Part shown: positions 56,746-64,000 of the stretch, piece by piece
Position numbering within the stretch: the first letter of the stretch is position 1
Layout: every line of letters begins with the position of its first letter
NCBI RefSeq assembly: GCF_002295065.1
Contig: NZ_NSGG01000007.1
Span: 186,001 to 250,000 of the forward strand
From: Mesorhizobium sp. WSM3859
GTDB lineage: Bacteria; Pseudomonadota; Alphaproteobacteria; Rhizobiales; Rhizobiaceae
DNA: 64,000 nt
Reading direction: 5' to 3'
Translations under genes and position numbers: made by a program
The notes under the pieces: model-generated
What the model was told of the DNA's origin: nothing
Database searches by the model: none
The model's input: the letters and a program-made list of their open reading frames with translations, nothing else

Positions 56746-57471
56746 TTAGATAAGGCGCTGGTTCACCACCCGCGCCACCGCTTGCGCGCGGTTGACGGCG
56801 CCGAGCTTGCGCCTGGCATTGTCGACATGGAAACGCACCGTGGCTTCGGCGATGCCAAGGATCACCGAGATTTCCCAGTCGGTCTTGCCTTCGGCGACCA
56901 GCGCCAGGCTGTCGCGTTCGCGCCGCGTTAGCCTGACGACAGTGGCCGGCGGCGGCGAGGTCAGGCTCATCAGCCTTTCCGTCAGCGCAAGGCCCGCCAT
57001 GTGGATGGCAAAGCGCTCGTCCGGCGCGAAGTCCCGCCCGCGAAAGCCGAGATGCAGGGAGGCAATTACGCCATCCGCCCCGTAGGAAGTGGCGCAGAGC
57101 GCGTCGTCGATATTCGCCTCGCTCAGCGCCTCCCAATAGGCGCCGTATTGCGCATCGTCGTGCGGCGCGAAATCGCTGAAGCGGTAGCTCGTGCGGCTCT
57201 CGCGGATCGCCCCCAGCAACGGATTGCATTCGAAGCAGACATAGTCGAAGGCCGGGCTGCCGGGCCAGCCGCTTGGCGCCAGCCTGGTGATGAAGCCGCC
57301 GGCCGCCCAGTGGCTGGCCGACGTCAGGATCGCCGACGGCCGCCGGTAGAGCCTTGTCTGCAGATAGGAGGCGCCGAAATCTTCCATTGCCGCGAAGAAG
57401 GCCACGCTGGCGTCTTCGGCCGTAGGCGCCGCATACGCCGCCTCCACATGCGTCATCAATCGAGACAGCAT
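56746..57471 (-). CDS. LuxR-family regulator (possible solo)
   Basis: A 241-residue regulator. The autoinducer-binding-type domain (about 15-160) has SHWAAGGFITRLAPSGWPGS and FECNPLLGAIRESRTSYRFS, and the HTH is in ATVVRLTRRERDSLALVAEG and KTDWEISVILGIAEATVRFH, then VDNARRKLGAVNRAQAVARV (LuxR signature). No luxI synthase is in the window, so it may be a solo receptor. Start ATG 57471 (MLSRLMTHVEAAY) after GGGGCGAG, shorter than the open frame to 57513. Confidence 0.8.
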   Translation of the reverse strand: MLSRLMTHVEAAYAAPTAEDASVAFFAAMEDFGASYLQTRLYRRPSAILTSASHWAAGGFITRLAPSGWPGSPAFDYVCFECNPLLGAIRESRTSYRFSDFAPHDDAQYGAYWEALSEANIDDALCATSYGADGVIASLHLGFRGRDFAPDERFAIHMAGLALTERLMSLTSPPPATVVRLTRRERDSLALVAEGKTDWEISVILGIAEATVRFHVDNARRKLGAVNRAQAVARVVNQRLI

Positions 57472-57513
57472 CGCTCGCCCCAGTTTCAACCCACCCGAAA
57501 CGCAGGGTTGCAC

Positions 57514-58090
57514 GGGCCGTTCCCTGTCGCAAGGGCCGGGGCGCTTTGCCTGTCAACCCGGCGCTTTCGAGGGGTTGATGGAGTTGGCCCCTCGCGTATC
57601 ACGAGAGACGCGGTGCCAGCCACCCGCGCGCTTCCGGCGGAACAGCGCGGACCCGGCGCCCTCTTCTGCATTTGCCACGCCGATTCCAGGGCCTTGGCGT
57701 GGCGGCCGGCTACCCGGCGCCCCTTAGCAGCCTTGCGCTGACGCCGGGTGCCGGCCGGTTTTTTCGAATTTGGCTGGCGCTCCGGATATCGCGAGCCGCC
57801 GGATGCGCCCCGACATCGGGGACGCTCTCGACCAAACGCCGCGGCTGCGGCGAGAGAGCGGGCGTGGGGCCGTCGGGGCGCATCTTCGGCTTGTCGTCGT
57901 CCTTTCATTTCGCGAGCGAGTGGTCGGCCAAAGCATCGACGACAAAGCGGCCAGGAACCGGCTGCGGAACGACCGCTCAGCATTGCACCGGTTGCATTAG
58001 GCATTCATCCACCATGGGTAGGTTGATGATTTCTCCTTCATCTGCCGGTAATGTCTATTTGGCCAGATTGCGCCGAGGCGGGGGAAGATC
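57514..58090. other. 577-base gap with an orphan terminator
   Basis: No gene called; frames here are shadows of GC-rich DNA. A strong plus-strand hairpin (GGCCGGC-T-ACCCGGCG with CGCCGGGT-GCCGGCC, about 57705-57760) is followed by TTTTTT, so a transcript appears to end there although no gene lies before it. It is a possible unknown RNA about 57600-57765. Confidence 0.4.
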
Positions 58091-58462
58091 ATGAGCCATA
58101 TCGTCGTCCACGATCAGATCGGCGCGCGCAAGCCGGTGCGCAATTTCGTCATGGAATGGAACGACGGCGTGCCCTGCACGGTACGCGAGCTGATCGCCGA
58201 GCGCGTCCGCTACGAGCATGAGAAGGTCCATGCGCCGAAGAGCGGGCTCAGCGCCAACGAGATCGTCAACCTGCCCAACCTCTTCCTGTTCGACAAGACC
58301 AGCGCCGAGAAGGCGATCGAGAAGGCGCTGGCGTCGTTCGAGAGGAACGGCTTCATGCTGTTCGCCGATGGCAGGCAACTCAGCGATCTCGACGAAACGA
58401 TCACGATCATGCCGCGCACCGACGTGACCTTCATCAGGCTTGTTCCGCTCAAAGGGGGCTGA
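58091..58462 (+). CDS. small protein with ubiquitin-like C-terminus ending in GG
   Basis: A 123-residue protein. Its end, MLFADGRQLSDL (89-100) and VTFIRLVPLKGG (112-123), lines up with the end of ubiquitin (LIFAGKQLEDGRTLSD and STLHLVLRLRGG), including the final strand and terminal Gly-Gly. The N-terminal part has a strand pair (RNFVMEWNDGVPCTVREL, about 18-35) and helix (LIAERVRYE), as in a beta-grasp fold, then an insert (about 45-85) without a parallel. This is my own reading; no family is known to me. No E1, E2 or JAB protease is in the window. Coupled, 4 bases away, to a DUF4132 protein gene. Likely start ATG after GGGGGAAG. Confidence 0.6.
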   Translation: MSHIVVHDQIGARKPVRNFVMEWNDGVPCTVRELIAERVRYEHEKVHAPKSGLSANEIVNLPNLFLFDKTSAEKAIEKALASFERNGFMLFADGRQLSDLDETITIMPRTDVTFIRLVPLKGG

Positions 58463-58466
58463 CCGC

Positions 58467-61400
58467 ATGAGCTGGCTTTCCAATCTGCGGGCACTTGCCG
58501 GGGCACTGGGAGGCGGCGCAACACCGCCGGCGCCCGAAGTGGTGACCGGCGAGCGCTTGATGCGGCAGATCGAAAGGCATGCCAAGGCAACCCTGAACAG
58601 CTACGAGGAAAGGCGCCGGCGCGAAGCGCAGGCATTCGCCGAGGATCTCGAGGCCGTCCGCCGGTTTGGCGGCGGGCCGCTGGTCGATCGGTTCCTCGCT
58701 TCCATCCAATCCTGCAACGACGCCCTGACCAAGCGCGATCAAGCCATGATCGACGCGATCCGCCCAGCCTTGCGCAAATTCTCGGCATCCGAGCGATCCG
58801 ACTTGTTCGACTATCTCGGCCTGCTGCAGCAGCGCATCGGCTGGGTGGTGGAGATGAACAATTATGGCGTCTTCGTTCATCTGCCCGGCAGCGAGCTCGC
58901 CAGCAATTTTGGCCGCGCCTGCAATTTCCTGTGGCGTGACCTGCTGCAGGTCGGCTTCGAGGTCGACGCGGCTAGGGCCGCGCCTGTGCTGGCGCTGCTC
59001 GGACAGGAGATTCCTGGCCTGAGATTGAAGGGAAGCATCTCCTATCCGAAGGGGATGCCCAAGCTCGGCATCGTGCGCGAGATCGAGCGGGCGGCGCGCA
59101 ACGGGCTCGCCTTGACGGGGAAGGACCGTGAGAACGCGGCGCGTATCATCGCGCTGATCTGCGACGTGCCGGAACATCGCAGGCCCACCGGACCCGAAAA
59201 GACTGACCTGCCGCTGATCGTCTCCTTGAAAGCGATCGCCGGGCTCGACCAGCAGGACGGTTTCTTCGCCCGCATGCGCGACTGCAAGGCGCCGCGCGTC
59301 CCGGACCTGGGCTATACCGAGCCGTCGCCAGAACGCATCGCCTTTTGGGACGCGGTGCTGGTCGAGGTCGCGGCGCTGCTCGACCATGCTGCGCGTTTCC
59401 GCGCCGAAAACGGCGCGCTGAAGAGCTGGCTCGCCGACCCCGCGCAATTCACTGAACTGTTCGGCGGCGGCGAGGATCCGCTCTTCACCTTCGGCTGGTG
59501 GAACCGCAACACCAAGGGCGAGAAGGGTTTTTCCGAATATGCCGACAATGCGCTGCGCACGATCCTGCATGGAGATATCGCCGACGACAGCTTCCTCAAG
59601 CTGCCTCCGCTGACGCCGGAGGTGACGAAGGAGCTGCGCGAGCGCGCCAAGACGATCGACAGCGACTGGCCGTTCGACTTTTCCTCCTTCGGCATTCCGG
59701 GCATCGAGATGTTCGCGCTCGAAGGAAAGGATCCTTCCGGCAGCCTGCTCAATCATCTTGTCGATCCCGGCGATAGCGCGCCGGGCAAGACCTGGCTCAA
59801 GGAGTGCACCCGCCTGATCGAGGCATTCGGCGCCGATACGGTGCTCGATTGCTTCAACCGTTGGATGGCGCTCGGCATCGGACAGCGCATCTCCGGGATC
59901 GACATGAGGGCGAAGAACAACATCGCCGTCTATGCCGCGGCATTCAACAAGTACCATGTGTCGCTTTACCCGGAGACGATGCCCGAGGCCGGCACGGCCG
60001 GCTATGCGCGCGACGTGCGCCGTTCCGCGCTCAAAGTCATAGTGCGCGCGCCCGGCATAACGCGGTGGCGCCGCAGCGTGTCCGCCGAGGTCAGCCGCTA
60101 CGACATTCCAAAGCTGACGGCCTCCTATTCCGAAAACAACCAGATCGTCGGACGCGGCATCGCGCTCGGCCTGGCCTGCCTTCCGGCCGAACAGGCAGTG
60201 CCGATGCTGGAAAAGTTCGCGGCGGGTCTTCTCGTCACGCACTACGACAGACGTATCTGCCGCTCGCCGAAGGCCATGGCCGGCATCGTCTGGTCGCTCG
60301 GGCAGATCGGCGCGCGCGAGGCGGCCTTCGCGCTCGGCCGCATCCGCCGGCAGACCGCCGACAAGAAGATGCTGAAGACGATCGACAGGGCGCTGGCGGA
60401 AGCCGGCAAGCAGCTCGGTCTTGCTCCGGACGACATGCAGGAAATCGCCATGGCCGATCACGGCATCGGCGCCGGCGGCGTTCGCGCGATCGAGCTCGGC
60501 GGCATGACGGTGGAGCTGGTCGTCTCCTCATCGACCAAGGCCGGCCTGTTCACGATCGAACCCAACGGCAAGCGCAAGCGCGGCATCGCCAAGGCGTTCC
60601 TGGCGCTGGAAGGCGGCAAGGAGATCGCCGAGGAACTGCAGGAGGCCGCGGCCGATATCGAGATCATCCTGCCGGAGGCGCGGCGCCGCATCGAAGGCGC
60701 CTGGCGCGACGGGCGCAGCTGGAATCTTGCCGGCTGGCAGGACCGCCTGGTCGACAACGGCCTCTTGCGGACATTGACCGAACGGCTGATCTGGCGCTTC
60801 TCCGGTGATGGCCCGGACATGGTCGCCATGATCCGCAATGGCGTCTTTATCGGCCCCGATGGCAGTGAGCTGCCGTCGCCCGGCGAAGCTTCGCGCGTCC
60901 ACCTCTGGCATCCCCAGGAAAGTCCGGCCGAGACTGTTGCCGCCTGGCGCAATTTCCTCACCGAAAACCGCATCCGTCAGCCCTTTATCCAGGCCTGGCG
61001 GCCGATCTATCTGCTCACCGATGCCGAACGCGTGACGAACACCTATTCGAACCGCTTCGCCGGCCACATTCTCGAGCAGGCGCCGGCGATGGGTATTTTG
61101 AAGAAGCGCGGTTGGCAGGCCTATAACCGCACCATGGACGGCAACAGCGCCGAGCATGAGCGCGTGCGCTTGACGCTGCCGCATTTCGGCGTCGCCGCCG
61201 AATACTGGATCGCCGGCATCGGCAGCCGCATCCAGCAAGGTGTCGCGGCCGAGCATGGCGGCCGCCTGTTCGCCTTCATCTCCTGCGACCGCGTCAGCTT
61301 CTTCGCGCTGGACAAGAACGGCAAGCCGGGCGGCGAGCCGATCCCTTTGGAGAGCGTGCCGGCGCGAGCCTTCTGCGAGGCGATGTACGATATCGACCAG

Positions 61401-61856
61401 ATCGTCGGCCGCACCTCGATCGGCGCCGATCGCAACTGGCAGGACCGCGGGGCAGGGGCGGCGCATCCGCTTTCGGAGGTGCCCGAGTTCGTCGATTACC
61501 ATCGCCGCTACTCGTCCGGCCAGGCAAGCGAGCTGGCCAGGTCGAGGCATGACTTCCTCGCCAAGCTGCTGCCGGGCCTGGCGATCGCCAGTCAGTGCTC
61601 GCTGAGCAGCGATTTCCTGATGGTCGACGGCAAGCTTGCCACCTACAGGATCAATCTCGGATCAGGCAACATCCTGATCGCACCCAACGATCGCTATCTG
61701 TGCATCGTGCCGGCCGGTCGTTCCGAGGCCGAAAGCTACGTCCCCTATGAAGGCGACGAGATCCTGTCGCTGATCCTTTCCAAGGCGATGATGCTCGCCG
61801 ACGACGAGCACATTGAGGACAAGTCGATCCTGCGCCAGATCGAAGCCGGGCGATAG
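58467..61856 (+). CDS. DUF4132 domain protein
   Basis: A 1129-residue soluble protein. The C-terminal DUF4132 part (about 790-900) has QPFIQAWRPIYLLTDAERVT and NTYSNRFAGHILEQ, the strongest family pattern. A helical repeat-rich centre (about 500-680, with ALGIGQRISGIDMRAKNNIA) precedes it. E. coli YehI carries this domain and lies beside a MoxR ATPase and VWA protein genes; here none is near, and the partner is the small GG-ended protein. Start MSWLSNLRALAGA with AAAGGGGG; the frame is open nine residues upstream. Function unknown. Confidence 0.75.
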   Translation: MSWLSNLRALAGALGGGATPPAPEVVTGERLMRQIERHAKATLNSYEERRRREAQAFAEDLEAVRRFGGGPLVDRFLASIQSCNDALTKRDQAMIDAIRPALRKFSASERSDLFDYLGLLQQRIGWVVEMNNYGVFVHLPGSELASNFGRACNFLWRDLLQVGFEVDAARAAPVLALLGQEIPGLRLKGSISYPKGMPKLGIVREIERAARNGLALTGKDRENAARIIALICDVPEHRRPTGPEKTDLPLIVSLKAIAGLDQQDGFFARMRDCKAPRVPDLGYTEPSPERIAFWDAVLVEVAALLDHAARFRAENGALKSWLADPAQFTELFGGGEDPLFTFGWWNRNTKGEKGFSEYADNALRTILHGDIADDSFLKLPPLTPEVTKELRERAKTIDSDWPFDFSSFGIPGIEMFALEGKDPSGSLLNHLVDPGDSAPGKTWLKECTRLIEAFGADTVLDCFNRWMALGIGQRISGIDMRAKNNIAVYAAAFNKYHVSLYPETMPEAGTAGYARDVRRSALKVIVRAPGITRWRRSVSAEVSRYDIPKLTASYSENNQIVGRGIALGLACLPAEQAVPMLEKFAAGLLVTHYDRRICRSPKAMAGIVWSLGQIGAREAAFALGRIRRQTADKKMLKTIDRALAEAGKQLGLAPDDMQEIAMADHGIGAGGVRAIELGGMTVELVVSSSTKAGLFTIEPNGKRKRGIAKAFLALEGGKEIAEELQEAAADIEIILPEARRRIEGAWRDGRSWNLAGWQDRLVDNGLLRTLTERLIWRFSGDGPDMVAMIRNGVFIGPDGSELPSPGEASRVHLWHPQESPAETVAAWRNFLTENRIRQPFIQAWRPIYLLTDAERVTNTYSNRFAGHILEQAPAMGILKKRGWQAYNRTMDGNSAEHERVRLTLPHFGVAAEYWIAGIGSRIQQGVAAEHGGRLFAFISCDRVSFFALDKNGKPGGEPIPLESVPARAFCEAMYDIDQIVGRTSIGADRNWQDRGAGAAHPLSEVPEFVDYHRRYSSGQASELARSRHDFLAKLLPGLAIASQCSLSSDFLMVDGKLATYRINLGSGNILIAPNDRYLCIVPAGRSEAESYVPYEGDEILSLILSKAMMLADDEHIEDKSILRQIEAGR

Positions 61857-62090
61857 CTTTCTTGCTGGATCGTCACCCTGGTCCGCGAGCCGGACGCAGG
61901 CGCTGGACGGCACGCGGTCACCTTCTCCGAAGCGGTCCTCAAGGGTCGCGAACCGCGGGATTAGAGTCGCGCGGGTCCGTCTTGGCGCAAACCGGCCAGC
62001 AAATTTCGCGCCGCAAACGTGGCGGCCTCAAAACAACTGTGTTAATGCGCGGCGACCTCGCAGACCTCCGGCCCCAAGGGAAAGCAACCC

Positions 62091-63404
62091 ATGTCAAATG
62101 CAGCGGCAGCCTCCAGCAAATTCGAATCCTTCTTCGAGACCACGCTTGCCGACGCCGATCCGGAAATCTTCGGCGCCATCCGCAACGAACTCGGTCGCCA
62201 GCGCCATGAGATCGAGCTGATCGCGTCGGAAAACATCGTGTCGCGCGCCGTGCTCGAAGCGCAGGGCTCGATCATGACCAACAAATATGCCGAGGGCTAT
62301 CCGGGCAAGCGCTACTATGGCGGTTGCCAGTTCGTCGACGTGGCCGAGGAACTGGCCATCGAGCGCGCGAAGAAACTGTTTGGCTGCAACTTCGCCAACG
62401 TCCAGCCGAATTCGGGCAGCCAGATGAACCAGGCCGTGTTCCTGGCGCTGCTCCAGCCCGGCGACACCTTCATGGGCCTCGATTTGAATTCGGGCGGCCA
62501 CCTCACCCACGGCTCGCCGGTCAACATGAGCGGCAAGTGGTTCAAGGTCGTCTCCTACGGCGTGCGCAAGGACGATCATCTGCTCGACATGGACGCGATC
62601 GAGAAGACCGCGCATGAGACGAAGCCGAAGCTTATCCTGGCCGGCGGCACCGCCTATTCGCGCATCTGGGACTGGAAGCGTTTTCGCGAGATCGCCGATT
62701 CGATCGGCGCCTATCTGATGGTCGACATGGCGCATATCGCCGGCCTCGTTGCCGGCGGCGTGCATCCGTCGCCGCTGCCTTATGCCCATGTCGTGACCAC
62801 GACGACGCACAAGTCGCTGCGCGGTCCGCGCGGCGGCATGATCCTATGCAACGACGAGGAGATCGCCAAGAAGATGAACTCGGCGGTTTTCCCGGGCCTG
62901 CAGGGCGGCCCGCTGATGCATGTCATCGCCGCCAAGGCGGTGGCGCTCGGCGAGGCGCTGAAGCCGAGCTTCAAGGCTTATGCTGAGAGTATCGTCGCCA
63001 ACGCCAAGGCACTGGCCTCCAGCCTGCAGGAGACCGGCCTCGACATCGTCTCGGGCGGCACCGACAACCATTTGATGTTGGTCGACCTTCGCCCGAAGAA
63101 CGCCACCGGCAAGCGCGCGGAGGCAGCGCTCGGCCGCGCCAACATCACCTGCAACAAGAACGGCATCCCGTTCGATCCGGAAAAGCCGTTCGTGACCTCG
63201 GGCGTGCGTCTCGGCACGCCGGCCGGCACCACGCGCGGCTTCGGCCAGGCCGAATTCCGCGAGATCGGCAAGCTGATCGCCGAGGTGCTGGACGGTCTGA
63301 AGGTGGCGAATTCCGACGAAGGCAATGCGGCGGTCGAGGCCGCGGTGAAGGCCAAGGTCACGGCGCTGACCGATCGCTTCCCGCTCTACCCCTATCTCGG
63401 TTGA
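62091..63404 (+). CDS. glyA: serine hydroxymethyltransferase
   Basis: A 437-residue PLP enzyme that turns serine and tetrahydrofolate into glycine and 5,10-methylene-tetrahydrofolate. Features: [20 protein letters not shown] (active-site region), the aldimine Lys241 in [19 protein letters not shown], and [20 protein letters not shown] near the C-terminus. Full length. Upstream lies a 230-base leader whose control element is not obvious. Start ATG after AAGGGAAAG. Confidence 0.96.
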   Translation: MSNAAAASSKFESFFETTLADADPEIFGAIRNELGRQRHEIELIASENIVSRAVLEAQGSIMTNKYAEGYPGKRYYGGCQFVDVAEELAIERAKKLFGCNFANVQPNSGSQMNQAVFLALLQPGDTFMGLDLNSGGHLTHGSPVNMSGKWFKVVSYGVRKDDHLLDMDAIEKTAHETKPKLILAGGTAYSRIWDWKRFREIADSIGAYLMVDMAHIAGLVAGGVHPSPLPYAHVVTTTTHKSLRGPRGGMILCNDEEIAKKMNSAVFPGLQGGPLMHVIAAKAVALGEALKPSFKAYAESIVANAKALASSLQETGLDIVSGGTDNHLMLVDLRPKNATGKRAEAALGRANITCNKNGIPFDPEKPFVTSGVRLGTPAGTTRGFGQAEFREIGKLIAEVLDGLKVANSDEGNAAVEAAVKAKVTALTDRFPLYPYLG

Positions 63405-63512
63405 TCTTTCTGCTGGCTGGCCGCCCTCGGTTGACCGGGCGCCGCGCGTCATCTTTTATCCTCGCGCTTCGCGCCGCTCCTTGATCGGGCGGCGCGGCTT
63501 ACTGGAGACTTG

Positions 63513-64000
63513 ATGATGCGCACTTTCCACCTTGCCGCCCTGGCCCTGTCGGGCTCGCTGACCGTTTTCGCTCTGTCCGGAGCGGTTGCGCAGGAGCAGA
63601 CGCAGTCTGCCTCCGACATGCCGGCGACCAATACCTTCGGCAGGTGGACCACTATCATCGACACGCTCGATACCGGGCAGGATGCGCACAAGACCTGCGC
63701 CGCCTCGACGGCCTTCGTCGATGGCGACGGCAACGCTGGCTCCCTGACGCTGTCGATCTCGACCGGCGACGCGCTGCCGCCGGATGCCTATCCGGCCATC
63801 ATGTTCATCATCGACAACAAGACCCTGCCGACCGGCGACAAGATCGCCGCCACCTTCGGCGACCCTGGCGTGAAGGTCGCCGCGACCGTAAGCTCGAACT
63901 CAGCCGCGGGCGGCCGCCCCAGTTGGATGGTCGACAACCAGGCCAAGACCAGCCTCGCTTTGCTGCGCGCCATGCGCAAGGTTACCTCGCTCGATGTGAC
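63513..64000 (+). CDS. exported hypothetical protein, cut by the window end
   Basis: At least 162 residues; the frame continues past the edge. Start MMRTFHLAALALSGSLTVFA, a signal peptide ending about SGAVAQ. The mature part is beta-rich (GSLTLSISTGDALPPDAYPA; KVAATVSSNSAAGGRPSWMV). No motif yet identifies a family; an invasion-associated-B-like fold is conceivable, not shown. ACTGGAGACTTG precedes the ATG; a second ATG lies three bases further on. Confidence 0.65.
   Translation, partial: MMRTFHLAALALSGSLTVFALSGAVAQEQTQSASDMPATNTFGRWTTIIDTLDTGQDAHKTCAASTAFVDGDGNAGSLTLSISTGDALPPDAYPAIMFIIDNKTLPTGDKIAATFGDPGVKVAATVSSNSAAGGRPSWMVDNQAKTSLALLRAMRKVTSLDV

Noticed and set aside
58449..60461. 670-codon open frame opposite the DUF4132 gene
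   Set aside because: Shadow of a GC-rich coding sequence without a start signal.
58467..61856. E1-like activating enzyme inside the DUF4132 protein
   Set aside because: No GxGxxG nucleotide site or catalytic Cys context of E1 enzymes was seen.
61857..62090. Riboswitch in the glyA leader
   Set aside because: No glycine, SAM or folate riboswitch core was recognised in the 230-base leader.

Overview
The window is high-GC alphaproteobacterial chromosome, most likely Mesorhizobium or a close Phyllobacteriaceae relative. The support is gene content: ldtR/ldtP, a DUF768 protein, sthA, ppk2, opgC, an intracellular PHB depolymerase, an Asp-rich HemB, and several families of palindromic intergenic repeats of rhizobial type. 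No rRNA, tRNA, CRISPR array, transposase or integrase was found.

Layout. Positions 1-9000 are an accessory stretch of short, mostly unknown genes on both strands. It has long gaps rich in hairpins, stand-alone terminators, EcfG-like stress promoters, a lasso-type RiPP precursor, a stand-alone LigD-type DNA ligase, and at least two genes interrupted by one extra base in a G-run. From 9 kb the region is conserved core: a flippase-like membrane protein, ppx-rlmE, an MFS pump, a Phd/PIN toxin-antitoxin pair, guaB with a possible attenuator, rnd, aspS, parC, an AI-2E-family permease, bpt, RDD and methyltransferase membrane proteins, and sthA. At 31-35.5 kb a minus-strand operon encodes TelA, a VWA lipoprotein, an XpaC-like protein and a Tat-exported binding protein.

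Positions 36-48 kb hold opgC, a LacI regulator facing two tiny paralogous genes behind matching operators, DUF423, an MFS pump divergent from a GntR regulator, a GT90 glycosyltransferase, an aldo/keto reductase, ppk2, a reductase, phaZ and a GST. Positions 48-64 kb hold hemB, DUF2066, a methyltransferase, a 3-hydroxyisobutyryl-CoA hydrolase-like protein, DUF6163, ldtR, DUF2278, ldtP (with an EcfG promoter), a LuxR regulator, a two-gene unit (a small protein with a ubiquitin-like C-terminus ending in GG, plus a DUF4132 protein), glyA, and a truncated exported protein.

The strongest candidates for something undescribed are the diglycine-ended small protein with DUF4132 (58091-61856), the twin small proteins under a LacI-type operator (39118-39561), and the putative EcfG-driven small RNA (about 1650-1734). 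All three are inferences from reading the sequence and need homology and expression tests.
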